NCBI RefSeq assembly: GCF_025452195.1
Contig: NZ_CP104973.1
Span: forward strand, 310,001 to 374,000
Length of the DNA: 64,000 nucleotides
Direction: 5' to 3'
From: Phyllobacterium zundukense
GTDB lineage: Bacteria; Pseudomonadota; Alphaproteobacteria; Rhizobiales; Rhizobiaceae
Within the stretch, counting starts at the first letter, position 1; each line of letters opens with the position of its first letter. Below are positions 55,130 through 63,931 of the stretch, piece by piece. The position numbers and the translations under genes are program-made. The notes under the pieces were generated by a model, which was given only the letters and a program-made list of their open reading frames with translations, ran no database searches and had not been told where the DNA came from.

Positions 55130-56167
55130 TCAATTAGGTTCCATGCAAAGACGATCGCTTTCGCCGGGCACCAATTCCATCGGCCAGACCAACTCAATCC
55201 TGTCCTGTGGATAGCTGCTCATGAAAGCCGGCATGGTTGAAAGCAATGCTTCAGCGAGCTTAATGCCAAGATCGCGGAGCGAAATCCGGAAACATGTGAG
55301 AGTGGGCGACAGGAAGCGGCTTTGCGTGCTTTCGCGAAAACCAATAACGGCAACATCGCGACCTGGATGGATACCCGCTTCGTAGAAGCGCCGGTAAAGA
55401 CCGATCGCCATGTTCTCATTCACCAGAATGACCGCGGTCGGCGTCTGCTTCTGCGCCAGCATCGCGCTAGCAACCTGGTAACCGCCCTCTTCGTTGCCGT
55501 TTGCCGGAAAGACGAGATCGGGATCGAAGCCAATGCCATGGTCGCTCAAGGCGCGTTTGTAACCTTCCACAAAAATGTAGCTAAGATTGATGTCATTGGC
55601 CGGCATGCCGATTGCAATTCGCCGATGACCGAAATTGAGAAGGCGGGTTACCGCGGTTGCGGCCACGCCCTCGAAATCAAGGTCGATCCAGGGATATTGC
55701 CCACCGGTATTGCTTCGCCCGAGCGTCACAAAGGGAATTTTCCGTTCGAGCAGGAGTGTTATTCGCGGGTCATTGCGCATTGTCGCGGAAATGATCAATC
55801 CGTCGACGAATCGCCGTCCGACTATGCGGTTGAGATAAGCACCGGGGTCTTCATCGGTTCCGCACAACAGAGCCACGAGATCGAGTTGATGCCGCCTGAA
55901 TACGGACTGCACTCCTTCGAACACCGGCATGAAGAAGCTGCCGCCATTGTCGGCCGTTTCAATAGATGATTCGATCATGAAACCGATTGTGTTGGTGGTA
56001 CCCTGTCTGAGGCTGCGGCCCGACTGGTTCGGGACATAGCCGAGCTCTTTCGCCGCGAGAAGCACACGTTCGCGGGTCTCGGCATTGACATCGGACTTGC
56101 CATTCAGCGCCCGCGAAACCGTCCCAATGGAAATATTTAGGTGGCGGGCAAGGTCCCGTATACTCAC
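55130..56167 (-). CDS. LacI-family repressor of the adjacent sugar operon
   Basis: This 345-residue regulator has an N-terminal LacI helix-turn-helix (SIRDLARHLNISIGTVSRAL and hinge-region GYVPNQSGRSLRQ) and a sugar-binding effector domain. The start is GTG with a perfect GGGGAGG site 8 bases upstream. A longer reading would start 17 codons earlier without one. It is divergent from the oxidoreductase-ABC operon, whose promoter carries a LacI-type palindrome, so repression lifted by the transported sugar is likely. Confidence 0.92.
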   Translation of the reverse strand: MSIRDLARHLNISIGTVSRALNGKSDVNAETRERVLLAAKELGYVPNQSGRSLRQGTTNTIGFMIESSIETADNGGSFFMPVFEGVQSVFRRHQLDLVALLCGTDEDPGAYLNRIVGRRFVDGLIISATMRNDPRITLLLERKIPFVTLGRSNTGGQYPWIDLDFEGVAATAVTRLLNFGHRRIAIGMPANDINLSYIFVEGYKRALSDHGIGFDPDLVFPANGNEEGGYQVASAMLAQKQTPTAVILVNENMAIGLYRRFYEAGIHPGRDVAVIGFRESTQSRFLSPTLTCFRISLRDLGIKLAEALLSTMPAFMSSYPQDRIELVWPMELVPGESDRLCMEPN

Positions 56168-56230
56168 ACTTTTTTCCTCCCCGAGCCGCTCGTTTGAGGG
56201 CCGCCTCTCATAAAACACCTAAATGAGGGA

Positions 56231-56273
56231 TTGACAAACTTTAGTCTTCAAGTTGAAATCGTAAACGTTTACG
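56231..56273 (+). promoter_or_regulatory. Sugar-operon promoter with LacI operator CGTAAACGTTTACG
   Basis: TTGACA at 56231-56236 and TGAAAT 17 bases later form a plausible sigma-70 promoter. A perfect 14-base palindrome at 56260-56273, with the central CG typical of LacI-family operators, directly follows the -10 box. Bound repressor would block initiation. Confidence 0.75.
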
Positions 56274-56332
56274 GACGCCATTTGCAATCGTTTTTGCAGG
56301 TTTTTGATGGTTTCCGTTGGGAGGAGTGGAAT

Positions 56333-57355
56333 ATGCAACGTGCCGTTTTAGTCGGCTGCGGAGCCATGAGCAAAGCATGGTTCGAGGCCGCCCGCACCAT
56401 CACCGATGTGGAGATCGTCGGCATAGTCGATCTCGATATCGGGCGAGCTGAGAACCGCGCCAGGGAATTCGGTTGGGAGAGCGCGACCGTCGGCAGCAAT
56501 CTCACTGAAGTTCTTGCCCAGACTTCTCCCGACATCCTTTTCGACATCGTCATACCAGCCGCCAGGCATGCAACAGTTGCCGCTGCTCTGGAGGCGGGCT
56601 GCCATGTTCTTTCCGAGAAGCCAATGGCAGAAACGCTGGAGGAAGCGCGCGATCTCGTCCAGCGTACAAGGAAGGCGGGCCGAATTCATGCCGTCGTTCA
56701 AAACCGCCGGTATCTGGCACAAATACGCCGCATCCGCAGGCTCATTCAATCGGGCGCCATCGGCGACGTGACGAGCCTCCATTGCGACTTTTTCCTTGCG
56801 CCGCATTTTGGCGGTTTCCGCGAAGAGATGCGCCACGTTCTGTTTCTCGACATGGCGATCCACACATTCGACGCCGCCCGTTATCTTGCTGGCGACGCCG
56901 CCAACGCCGTCTACGCCCACGAGTGGGAGCCTGGCAACTCCTGGTATGGCCAGGGGTCATCGGCAGCCGCCATTTTCGAGTTCACCAATGGCGCGGTTTT
57001 TACTTATCGCGGCAGCTGGTGCGCCGACGGTCTGCGCACAAGCTGGGAGAGCGCGTGGCGCATCGTCGGCAGCAGGGGTTCGATTGTCTGGGACGGACAC
57101 GATGACATACAGGCCGAAGCCGTCACCTCCGGCAGGGAAGGCCTGTTTTCCGAGGTGACCGCCGTCGATATTCCTCCCCTCGACGCGTCTGATCGTATCG
57201 GCGGTCACCTCGGTGTCATGCAGGATTTTATTGCGGCCACGCGCGGCGGTCCGTCACCGGAGACCGTCGGCACGGAAAATATCAAAAGCCTCGCCATGGT
57301 GTTCGGAGCGATCGACAGCGCCGAATCGGGTCGGCGCGTCGAAATCACGATCTGA
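56333..57355 (+). CDS. Gfo/Idh/MocA family oxidoreductase of the sugar operon
   Basis: This 340-residue NAD(P)-dependent dehydrogenase has the Rossmann motif LVGCGAMSKAWFEAA, the EKP signature CHVLSEKPMAETLEEA and the C-terminal domain with HTFDAARYLAGDAAN. It probably oxidises the imported sugar or a derivative. The start is well defined by GGGAGGAG upstream. It is first in the LacI-controlled operon, 11 bases before the TIM-barrel gene. Confidence 0.87.
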   Translation: MQRAVLVGCGAMSKAWFEAARTITDVEIVGIVDLDIGRAENRAREFGWESATVGSNLTEVLAQTSPDILFDIVIPAARHATVAAALEAGCHVLSEKPMAETLEEARDLVQRTRKAGRIHAVVQNRRYLAQIRRIRRLIQSGAIGDVTSLHCDFFLAPHFGGFREEMRHVLFLDMAIHTFDAARYLAGDAANAVYAHEWEPGNSWYGQGSSAAAIFEFTNGAVFTYRGSWCADGLRTSWESAWRIVGSRGSIVWDGHDDIQAEAVTSGREGLFSEVTAVDIPPLDASDRIGGHLGVMQDFIAATRGGPSPETVGTENIKSLAMVFGAIDSAESGRRVEITI

Positions 57356-57366
57356 AGGAGTTGGAA

Positions 57367-58263
57367 GTGAGCAACCCGGCAAAAGCCATCCGTATCGGCA
57401 CCATGATCAAGGGTAATGCGCCAGACCCTGCCGCCTATGTCAAAAGCATCTTGCCGCATGGCTTCGAAAGTGTTGAACCATTCTTCTGGCAGGTGATGAA
57501 CAAGGATCTTCCAAGACTTGCGGCGGAATTGAAAGAAGCAATCGGCGATGCTGACGTCACCATGTCGACACTTGGCATGTTCGGCAATCCGCTCGAGGAC
57601 ACAGACATCGATCGTGAAACGTTGAAGGGTTGGCAAGCACTAATCGACAACGCGCACCATTTCGGTGCGACGACAATTGCCGGGTTTACGGGACGTGTTC
57701 GCGGTAAGCCAATCGAGGAAAGCCTGCCACAATACAGGAAAATCTGGACCGAACTGGCTAAGCGCGCTGCCGACAAAGGCCTGAAACTTGCCTTCGAAAA
57801 CTGCGCGATGGATGGCAATTGGGCGAGCGGCGACTGGAACATCGCGCACAATCCCGATGCTTGGGAGATGATCTTCAACGAAGTTCCCGCCGATAATATC
57901 GGTCTCGAATGGGAACCTTGCCATCAGATGGTCTATCTGATCGACCCGCTGCCGCAAATTCGCAAGTGGGCACCGAAGATTTTCCATGTTCACGGCAAGG
58001 ACGCGACGATCCGCTGGGAGGTCATCCGTGAACACGGGATCTTCGGCAAGGAGAAATTCGTATTCATGCGCTCGCCAGGTTTCGGCGACACCGACTGGGT
58101 GGATGTTATTTCCGAGCTGCGGCTCGCGGGCTGGTCAGGCTCGATCGACATCGAAGGCTGGCACGATCCCGTCTATCGCCATGAACTCGAAATGACCGGC
58201 CAAGTGCATTCGCTCAACTATCTCAAGCAGAGCCGCGGCGGCTCATACGTCCCTAACCCCTAA
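57367..58263 (+). CDS. Sugar phosphate isomerase/epimerase (xylose isomerase-like TIM barrel)
   Basis: This 298-residue TIM-barrel protein has metal-binding features of the AP-endonuclease-2 family: LAFENCAMDGNW, GLEWEPCHQMVYLIDPL, KIFHVHGKDATIR and SIDIEGWHDPVY, where Glu, His and Asp would chelate a divalent metal. It isomerises or epimerises a sugar acid or keto sugar. The start is GTG with AAGGAG at the right distance. Substrate unknown. Confidence 0.87.
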   Translation: MSNPAKAIRIGTMIKGNAPDPAAYVKSILPHGFESVEPFFWQVMNKDLPRLAAELKEAIGDADVTMSTLGMFGNPLEDTDIDRETLKGWQALIDNAHHFGATTIAGFTGRVRGKPIEESLPQYRKIWTELAKRAADKGLKLAFENCAMDGNWASGDWNIAHNPDAWEMIFNEVPADNIGLEWEPCHQMVYLIDPLPQIRKWAPKIFHVHGKDATIRWEVIREHGIFGKEKFVFMRSPGFGDTDWVDVISELRLAGWSGSIDIEGWHDPVYRHELEMTGQVHSLNYLKQSRGGSYVPNP

Positions 58264-58330
58264 AACTCGACCCGGCCCATCTTGCCGCAAAGAAGCAAGC
58301 AGACCGGACCAGCAACAAGAGGAGGAAAGC

Positions 58331-59539
58331 ATGAAACCACTTATGAAATGGATCGCAGCCGCATCGCTGTTTATGTCCGGTGCCGCTCAAGCCGAGCCGG
58401 TAACGCTGGATATCTGGACGATCGATCGCCCGGACCAGTACATGTACCTGTTGAAGGACGAGTTCGAGCAGTCTCATCCGGATATCAAGCTGAATGTCAA
58501 GACTGTTCAGTTCCGCGACATGGTCAACGATCTGGCGCGTGCCACCGCGACCGGTGAATCCCCTGACGTGACGTATATCGACAATCCTGAGGTCGCACTC
58601 TTCGCCTCGCGTGGTCTGCTGCTGGATCTGGGACCTATGCTGGCGGAATCGAAGGTAATCAAAAAGGAGGATATTTTCCCCGGACCGCTTTCCTCGGTCA
58701 CATGGGACGGCAATATCTACGGCATACCACGGGGAGCTAACACTCTGGCGCTCTACTACAATGCGGACATGTTCAAGGCGAAAGGCCTCGACCCGGACAA
58801 CCCGCCCAAGACATGGGCCGAACTATACGCCGCCGCCAAGAAGCTCAGCGATCCGGCCAAAAATATCTATGGTCTGGCGTTTTCGGCTGTCGCTACCGAA
58901 GAAGGTACCTTCCAGTTTCTGCCCTGGCTGCAGATGGCAGGTGGCGACTACAACAAGGTCGACACTGAAGGCGGCGTCAAGGTTCTCGATTTCTGGGGAA
59001 AGCTGCTGGACGAGAAGCTAGCCTCTCCGGACACTTTGATTCGTAGCCAGTTCGATTCGACTGGCACCTTTAATGCGGGCAATGCGGCAATGGCCATCTC
59101 CGGACCCTGGGAACTTCCCCGGATGAGCCGCGAAGCAAAGTTTGACTATCGCGCCGCGCTTTTGCCGGTTCCCCAGGAAGGTGCGACGCGCGCCTCGGCG
59201 CTCGGCGAAGGCGACAACGTCATCCTCGCCAAAAGCGAGCATCCCCAAGAGGCGTTCATTCTGCTGGAATTCCTCTATGGCAAAATGCCCGATGTCTGGA
59301 ATCGCTTCGGTTTCGTGCCTGCAGCGAATGTGAAGTCAAACGATCCAAAGGCGCCAGCTATCTATGCCGTCTTTGAGGAAAGCATGAAGTACGCGCGGAA
59401 TCGCGGTCCGCATCCCGAGTGGCCAAAGATTTCCAAGGCCATCTACACTGCGATCCAGTCGTCGCTGACCCACCAGAGTGACGCGAAGACCGCACTCGCA
59501 AACGCACAGAAACAAATCGACGCTGTATTGAACAAATAG
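58331..59539 (+). CDS. ABC sugar transporter, extracellular solute-binding protein
   Basis: This 402-residue periplasmic protein has a signal peptide (MKWIAAASLFMSGAAQA) and the cluster B/family 1 binding-protein fold: TLDIWTIDRPDQYMYL, TYIDNPEVALFASRGLLLD and GGVKVLDFWGKLL. It captures a sugar for the permeases downstream. A strong hairpin follows, as often found after binding-protein genes in ABC operons. The sugar cannot be identified from the sequence alone. Confidence 0.92.
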   Translation: MKPLMKWIAAASLFMSGAAQAEPVTLDIWTIDRPDQYMYLLKDEFEQSHPDIKLNVKTVQFRDMVNDLARATATGESPDVTYIDNPEVALFASRGLLLDLGPMLAESKVIKKEDIFPGPLSSVTWDGNIYGIPRGANTLALYYNADMFKAKGLDPDNPPKTWAELYAAAKKLSDPAKNIYGLAFSAVATEEGTFQFLPWLQMAGGDYNKVDTEGGVKVLDFWGKLLDEKLASPDTLIRSQFDSTGTFNAGNAAMAISGPWELPRMSREAKFDYRAALLPVPQEGATRASALGEGDNVILAKSEHPQEAFILLEFLYGKMPDVWNRFGFVPAANVKSNDPKAPAIYAVFEESMKYARNRGPHPEWPKISKAIYTAIQSSLTHQSDAKTALANAQKQIDAVLNK

Positions 59540-59546
59540 ATTTTTG

Positions 59547-59576
59547 CATCGCCCTTCGCGCATGCGAAGGGCGATG
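59547..59576 (+). repeat. Intercistronic hairpin after the binding-protein gene
   Basis: CATCGCCCTTCGC and GCGAAGGGCGATG form a perfect 13-bp stem with a 4-base loop, 8 bases after the binding-protein stop and about 35 bases before the permease gene. No T-run follows, so it more likely protects the upstream mRNA or partly attenuates transcription than ends it. This lets the binding protein be made in excess. Confidence 0.75.
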
Positions 59577-59611
59577 ATCCCCAGATTTGAGGCGGCAAGC
59601 GGGAGGACGCG

Positions 59612-60514
59612 GTGTACGGCATTATCAGAACCATCCGGGACGGTAGTGGATTCGATATCCTTCTGCTTGGGCTTGCTCTGCTCTATCTCGTCACCTTTTC
59701 GGCTTTTCCGATCATCTATAACATCATCATGTCGCTTCAGACCGTCGACATGTTCACGATCACCTCGTTCAGCCGGCCCTTCGTGGGCCTGCAGAACTAC
59801 TACGCCATCTTCTCACAGCCCATCGCCGGCATGGTTTTCTGGAACACGCTGAAATTCGTCGTGCTGTCGATCGTGTTCCAGCTCTCGATCGGCTTCGGCC
59901 TCGCGCTGTTCTTCCAGCAGGACTTTCCAGGCGCCAGCTACCTGCGTGGGTTGTTTTTGGCAGGTTGGATAATGCCGGCGCTCGTCGTCGGCGCGATATG
60001 GAAGTGGCTATTCGCTGGAGATTTCGGCGTCATCAACTTCGTCCTGACGTCGCTGGGCATCGCCGATGACCGCATCTTCTGGCTTTCCGACCCAGACGTA
60101 GCGCTTTATGCCGTCATTATTGCCAATATCTGGCTCGGCATCCCCTTCAACATGATCCTGCTTTCCGTCGGCCTTGCGAGCATTCCGCGTGATGTCTACG
60201 AGGCGGCGGAACTGGACGGCGCAGGTGCGTTCGAGCGCTTTCGGTCGATCACCCTGCCCTTGATGCGCGCACAGCTTGGTGCGGTCATTTCGCTCGGCGT
60301 CATTTTCACGCTCCAGCAATTCGACCTGATTGCTGCGCTAACGCAAGGTGGCCCTGCGGACAGTTCCAATGTTGCACAATACTGGTCATGGCAATTGTCG
60401 TTCCAGACCTATGAGATATCGCTCGGCAGCGCTGTCTCCGTCCTCATGATTCTCTTCGTCATCGTCGTCGCCGCAGTCTACGTCCGATCCACACGCCACG
60501 AACATAGCTACTGA
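59612..60514 (+). CDS. ABC sugar transporter permease (MalF/UgpA type)
   Basis: This 300-residue membrane protein has six transmembrane segments and the permease EAA loop (YEAAELDGAGAFERFRSITLP, two parts) that contacts the ATPase. It starts with GTG and a GGGAGGA site. It forms a heterodimer with the permease 12 bases downstream. Confidence 0.93.
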   Translation: MYGIIRTIRDGSGFDILLLGLALLYLVTFSAFPIIYNIIMSLQTVDMFTITSFSRPFVGLQNYYAIFSQPIAGMVFWNTLKFVVLSIVFQLSIGFGLALFFQQDFPGASYLRGLFLAGWIMPALVVGAIWKWLFAGDFGVINFVLTSLGIADDRIFWLSDPDVALYAVIIANIWLGIPFNMILLSVGLASIPRDVYEAAELDGAGAFERFRSITLPLMRAQLGAVISLGVIFTLQQFDLIAALTQGGPADSSNVAQYWSWQLSFQTYEISLGSAVSVLMILFVIVVAAVYVRSTRHEHSY

Positions 60515-60526
60515 GGAGAAGCACCG

Positions 60527-61339
60527 GTGAAACGCTACGTCCTTCTCGCCATTGGCCTGATCATGACGGCTATCTATCTGTTTCCGCTCTATTGGATGTA
60601 CCTGACGGCCCTGAAGGGCAGTAGCGAAATCTTCCAGTACCCGCCGACGTTCTGGCCCACCGATCCACAATGGAATTTCCTGGAAATCTGGAAAAGCCGC
60701 GACATGGGCCGGTACATCTGGAATTCATTGCTCATCGCCAGCGGCGTCACAGTTCTTGTGACGATACTGGGGACTGGATGCGCCTATGCCTTGTCTCGTG
60801 TTCGCAACATGTGGATGGAGATTGCCCTTTTTGCGATCCTCATGATGCAGGTTCTGCCATCTTCCCTGATGGTGACGCCAATATTCGTGATGTTCAATCA
60901 ACTCGGGCTTTTGGCCAGCCCGCGCGTCGCGGTGATCCTTGCCCAAACCGCCAAGGTGCTTCCCCTTTACATCGTGCTTTGCCGTGCGACTTTCGTGCAG
61001 GTACCGCGTGAGCTGGAAGAGGCGGCGCTGGTGGACGGCTCGTCGCGCATCGGGGCGTTCTTCCAGATCATGCTGCCCTTGGCGCGCAACGGCATTCTGG
61101 TCACATCCGTGCTGATTTTCCTGCAATCCTTCGGCGAGTATGTCTATGCGCGTTCGCTGATCGCCAAGAATGAACTGCAGACGGCGACGGTGGGTCTTCA
61201 GACCTTCATGGGGCCGAATGCCAATGACTGGAACGGCATCATGACTTACGCGGCCATCTATGTGACGCCCATCCTGATCGTATTCATGCTGTTGCAACGG
61301 CGTATCGTCAGCGGTCTTACCGCCGGCGCACTTAAATGA
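60527..61339 (+). CDS. ABC sugar transporter permease (MalG/UgpE type)
   Basis: This 270-residue six-helix permease has an EAA loop (LEEAALVDGSSRIGAFFQIMLP, two parts) and the family N-terminus with LFPLYWMYLTALKGSSEIF. The start is GTG with GAGGAG upstream. It lies between the first permease and the ATPase gene, each only a few bases apart. Confidence 0.93.
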   Translation: MKRYVLLAIGLIMTAIYLFPLYWMYLTALKGSSEIFQYPPTFWPTDPQWNFLEIWKSRDMGRYIWNSLLIASGVTVLVTILGTGCAYALSRVRNMWMEIALFAILMMQVLPSSLMVTPIFVMFNQLGLLASPRVAVILAQTAKVLPLYIVLCRATFVQVPRELEEAALVDGSSRIGAFFQIMLPLARNGILVTSVLIFLQSFGEYVYARSLIAKNELQTATVGLQTFMGPNANDWNGIMTYAAIYVTPILIVFMLLQRRIVSGLTAGALK

Positions 61340-61344
61340 GGTGA

Positions 61345-62415
61345 ATGATGCACCAGATCGAAATCGACCATCTGAACAAGCATTATGGCGGATTCCATGC
61401 GCTGAAGGATATCAATATCGCCATTGAACAGGGCTCGTTCGTAGCCTTGGTCGGACCTTCTGGATGCGGCAAATCCACATTGTTGCGCACGCTTGCCGGG
61501 CTGGAGAAAACCAGTTCCGGCGATGTCCGGATTGCCGGACAGAGCGTCATTGGCAAACCGCCGCGCGAACGCGATGTCGCCATGGTGTTTCAGTCATACG
61601 CGCTTTATCCGCACATGGATGTCGAGCACAACATGAACTATTCGATGCGCCTCAACCGCCGGCCAAAGGAAGAAATCGCGGAGCGCACGCGAACTGCTGC
61701 CGAAACTCTCGGCCTCGGCAGCCTTCTGGATCGCCTGCCCAAGGCGCTGTCGGGCGGTCAACGGCAACGTGTTGCCATGGGTCGCGCCATTGTGCGCAAT
61801 CCGAAAGTATTTCTGTTCGATGAGCCTCTCTCCAATCTCGATGCCGCACTGCGGGTCCACATGCGCAGCGAGATCCGCAAGCTGCATGAGCGCCTGAACG
61901 CGACGTCTGTCTACGTAACGCACGATCAGGTCGAGGCGATGACCATGGCCGATCACGTCGTCGTTATGCGTGCCGGCGTTGTCGAGCAGCAAGGCAGTCC
62001 GCTTGATCTCTATGACCGGCCGGCGAACAGGTTTGTCGCCGGTTTCATCGGTTCACCGGCAATGAACTTCCTGCCGGCGGCCGCGGCTAGCAACGGCGCT
62101 CTTGTGCTCGATAACGATGGTACACAGCAAATTGGTTTGAACCGCGGCGTGGCTCCCGGTCGTCAACTCTGGATTGGCATGCGGCCTGAACATCTTTCCC
62201 TTAAGCCGGGCGCCAATGACATGGCCCTTGATGCGACCGTCACCGGCATCGAGTCGACGGGAAGCATGACCTTCGTTGTTCTCGAGGTCGCATCGCAGCC
62301 TGTTGTTCTCGCCCACAGCGGCAGGCCCGAAACTCGCAATGGTGACCAAGTCCGCTTGCATATCTCTATGGATAATCTGCATCTTTTCGATCGCGAAACA
62401 CAGCTGGCAGTATAG
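61345..62415 (+). CDS. ABC sugar transporter ATP-binding protein (UgpC/MalK type)
   Basis: This 356-residue ATPase has Walker A GPSGCGKST (K43), signature LSGGQRQRVAMGRA, Walker B KVFLFDEPLSNLD, the switch His in VYVTHDQVEAM and a C-terminal TOBE regulatory domain (WIGMRPEHLSL). It powers the two permeases. The start could be either of two adjacent ATGs, and the later one has a better-spaced GAGG. Confidence 0.94.
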   Translation: MMHQIEIDHLNKHYGGFHALKDINIAIEQGSFVALVGPSGCGKSTLLRTLAGLEKTSSGDVRIAGQSVIGKPPRERDVAMVFQSYALYPHMDVEHNMNYSMRLNRRPKEEIAERTRTAAETLGLGSLLDRLPKALSGGQRQRVAMGRAIVRNPKVFLFDEPLSNLDAALRVHMRSEIRKLHERLNATSVYVTHDQVEAMTMADHVVVMRAGVVEQQGSPLDLYDRPANRFVAGFIGSPAMNFLPAAAASNGALVLDNDGTQQIGLNRGVAPGRQLWIGMRPEHLSLKPGANDMALDATVTGIESTGSMTFVVLEVASQPVVLAHSGRPETRNGDQVRLHISMDNLHLFDRETQLAV

Positions 62416-62822
62416 TAGTCCAGCAGTTTTATAGATAGGCGCCCATTGTCCGTGATGCCCCAGCTCACGAAGCTACCGCCGTCAACGGCAAGCCCCTAAG
62501 CACGTCCTGGTCAGTGGTGGCAGCAGCATCATTACTTGTTCTGAACGCAGCAACCGGCGGCAGCGGGTTCAAATACCACTGGTATGCTGCGACCGTACTT
62601 TTTTGTTGCTTTCGTTCGACGAATTCGCAGGCATGAAAAGATTTCTGCCACTTTATCGGTAAGGATGAAGCAGACCGGCCGATTTATCTTGCCTGAGCAG
62701 CGCCAGCCGGTATCCTCAGCCTGATTAGTCTCGGCCGGGAGGAGCGACATGCATGTGCGTCTATTCATTCCTGCGTGATCGTTGGAGGCGGTTACCCGGC
62801 GCCGGACTTCCTCCCGGCCGGC
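62416..62822. other. Region between two convergent operons
   Basis: About 400 bases lie between the ABC ATPase and the cupin gene. I found no terminator with a T-run. At 62737-62778 a strong GGGAGGAG site precedes an ATG that opens only nine codons (MHVRLFIPA). It may be the stump of a lost gene. Nothing else is recognised. Confidence 0.35.
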
Positions 62823-63167
62823 TCACGGCTTCAGGAAATCAGCGCGATGCGGGGTGAAGCAATCGACGAGGCGGCCTTTTTCCAGCGCCTTTACCCCGTG
62901 TTGCAGGCCGGAAGGCACGATGAAGCTGTCGCCGACCCGCAAGGTCTCAGTGCGGCCGTCGATCGTCACTTCGAAGGAACCTTCGGCAACGTAGCTCGAC
63001 TGCACGTGCGGGTGGGAATGCATCCAGCCCTCGCCGCCTTTTTCGAAGGCGAATTCCACCATCATCAATTCGTCAGTGTAGCAGGCGATGCGGCGCCGGT
63101 TGCCATCGGGGGTTGCGTCCCACTCCCCTTCGGATGCACGCACGAAAATGTTTCTTCCCTCTGTCAT
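62823..63167 (-). CDS. Cupin-domain protein of the uronate operon
   Basis: This 114-residue single-cupin protein has the metal-binding pattern GWMHSHPHVQSSYVAEG (His-x-His, Glu) and VPSGLQHGVKAL (His). It belongs to a family often found with kdu genes and may isomerise or bind a uronate-derived keto sugar. ATG at 63167 has GAGG upstream. An earlier GTG would overlap the kduD stop. Confidence 0.8.
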   Translation of the reverse strand: MTEGRNIFVRASEGEWDATPDGNRRRIACYTDELMMVEFAFEKGGEGWMHSHPHVQSSYVAEGSFEVTIDGRTETLRVGDSFIVPSGLQHGVKALEKGRLVDCFTPHRADFLKP

Positions 63168-63169
63168 GA

Positions 63170-63931
63170 TCACCTCGCAAGCCAGCCGCCGTCGACAGGA
63201 ATGACGGCGCCGTGCATATAGTTGGACGCGCGCGCGAGCAGGAACACCGCGGCGTCACCGATGTCATCGGCCACGCCCCAGCGGCCTGCCGGAATGCGCT
63301 CGAGAATGGCCTTGCTCCGGTCCGGGTCGTTGCGCAAGGCCTCCGTATTGTTGGTCTCGATATAGCCCGGCGCGATCGCGTTGACGTTGATGCCCTTTGC
63401 CGCCCATTCGTTGGCAAGCAGTCGTGTGATACCGACGACGCCATGCTTCGAAGCTGTATAGGACGGCACGCGGATGCCGCCCTGGAAGGAGAGGAGCGAG
63501 GCTATGTTGACTATGCGCCCCGCTCGTTCTGCCGCGATGCAGGCGCGGCCATAAGCTTGCGAAAGGAAGAACAGCGACTTCAGGTTCACCTTCATCACGT
63601 CGTCCCAGTCCTCTTCGGTGAAGTCGACGCTGTTGGCGCGGCGAATGATGCCGGCATTGTTAACGAGTCCGTCGAGCGGGGCCGCCGCCATCAGGTCGTT
63701 CAGCATGGCGACCGAGGCCGTCGTGTCGGCAAGGTCAACCCTTACCGCGAGGAAGCTCGCGCCTTCACCCTCGACCAGCTTCGCCGTCTGGTCCATCGTC
63801 GACCGGCCGATGCCGACCACCGCGCCGCCGGCCCGCGCCACGGCGACGGCCAGCCCCTGCCCGATGCCCGTATTGGCGCCGGTGACGGCGACGCGCTTGC
63901 CCGCGAGGCTGAATGCGGAAAGATCTGTCAC
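63170..63931 (-). CDS. kduD: 2-dehydro-3-deoxy-D-gluconate 5-dehydrogenase (KduD-like SDR)
   Basis: This 253-residue short-chain dehydrogenase has TGANTGIGQGLAVAVARAGG (NAD motif, split in two), the NNAGI block, catalytic Ser in IASLLSFQGG and Y-x3-K in YTASKHGVVG. It is most like KduD, which makes 2-keto-3-deoxygluconate from 2,5-diketo-3-deoxygluconate in pectin and alginate breakdown. The start is GTG, sharing 4 bases with the kduI stop, so the genes are translationally coupled. Confidence 0.88.
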   Translation of the reverse strand: MTDLSAFSLAGKRVAVTGANTGIGQGLAVAVARAGGAVVGIGRSTMDQTAKLVEGEGASFLAVRVDLADTTASVAMLNDLMAAAPLDGLVNNAGIIRRANSVDFTEEDWDDVMKVNLKSLFFLSQAYGRACIAAERAGRIVNIASLLSFQGGIRVPSYTASKHGVVGITRLLANEWAAKGINVNAIAPGYIETNNTEALRNDPDRSKAILERIPAGRWGVADDIGDAAVFLLARASNYMHGAVIPVDGGWLAR

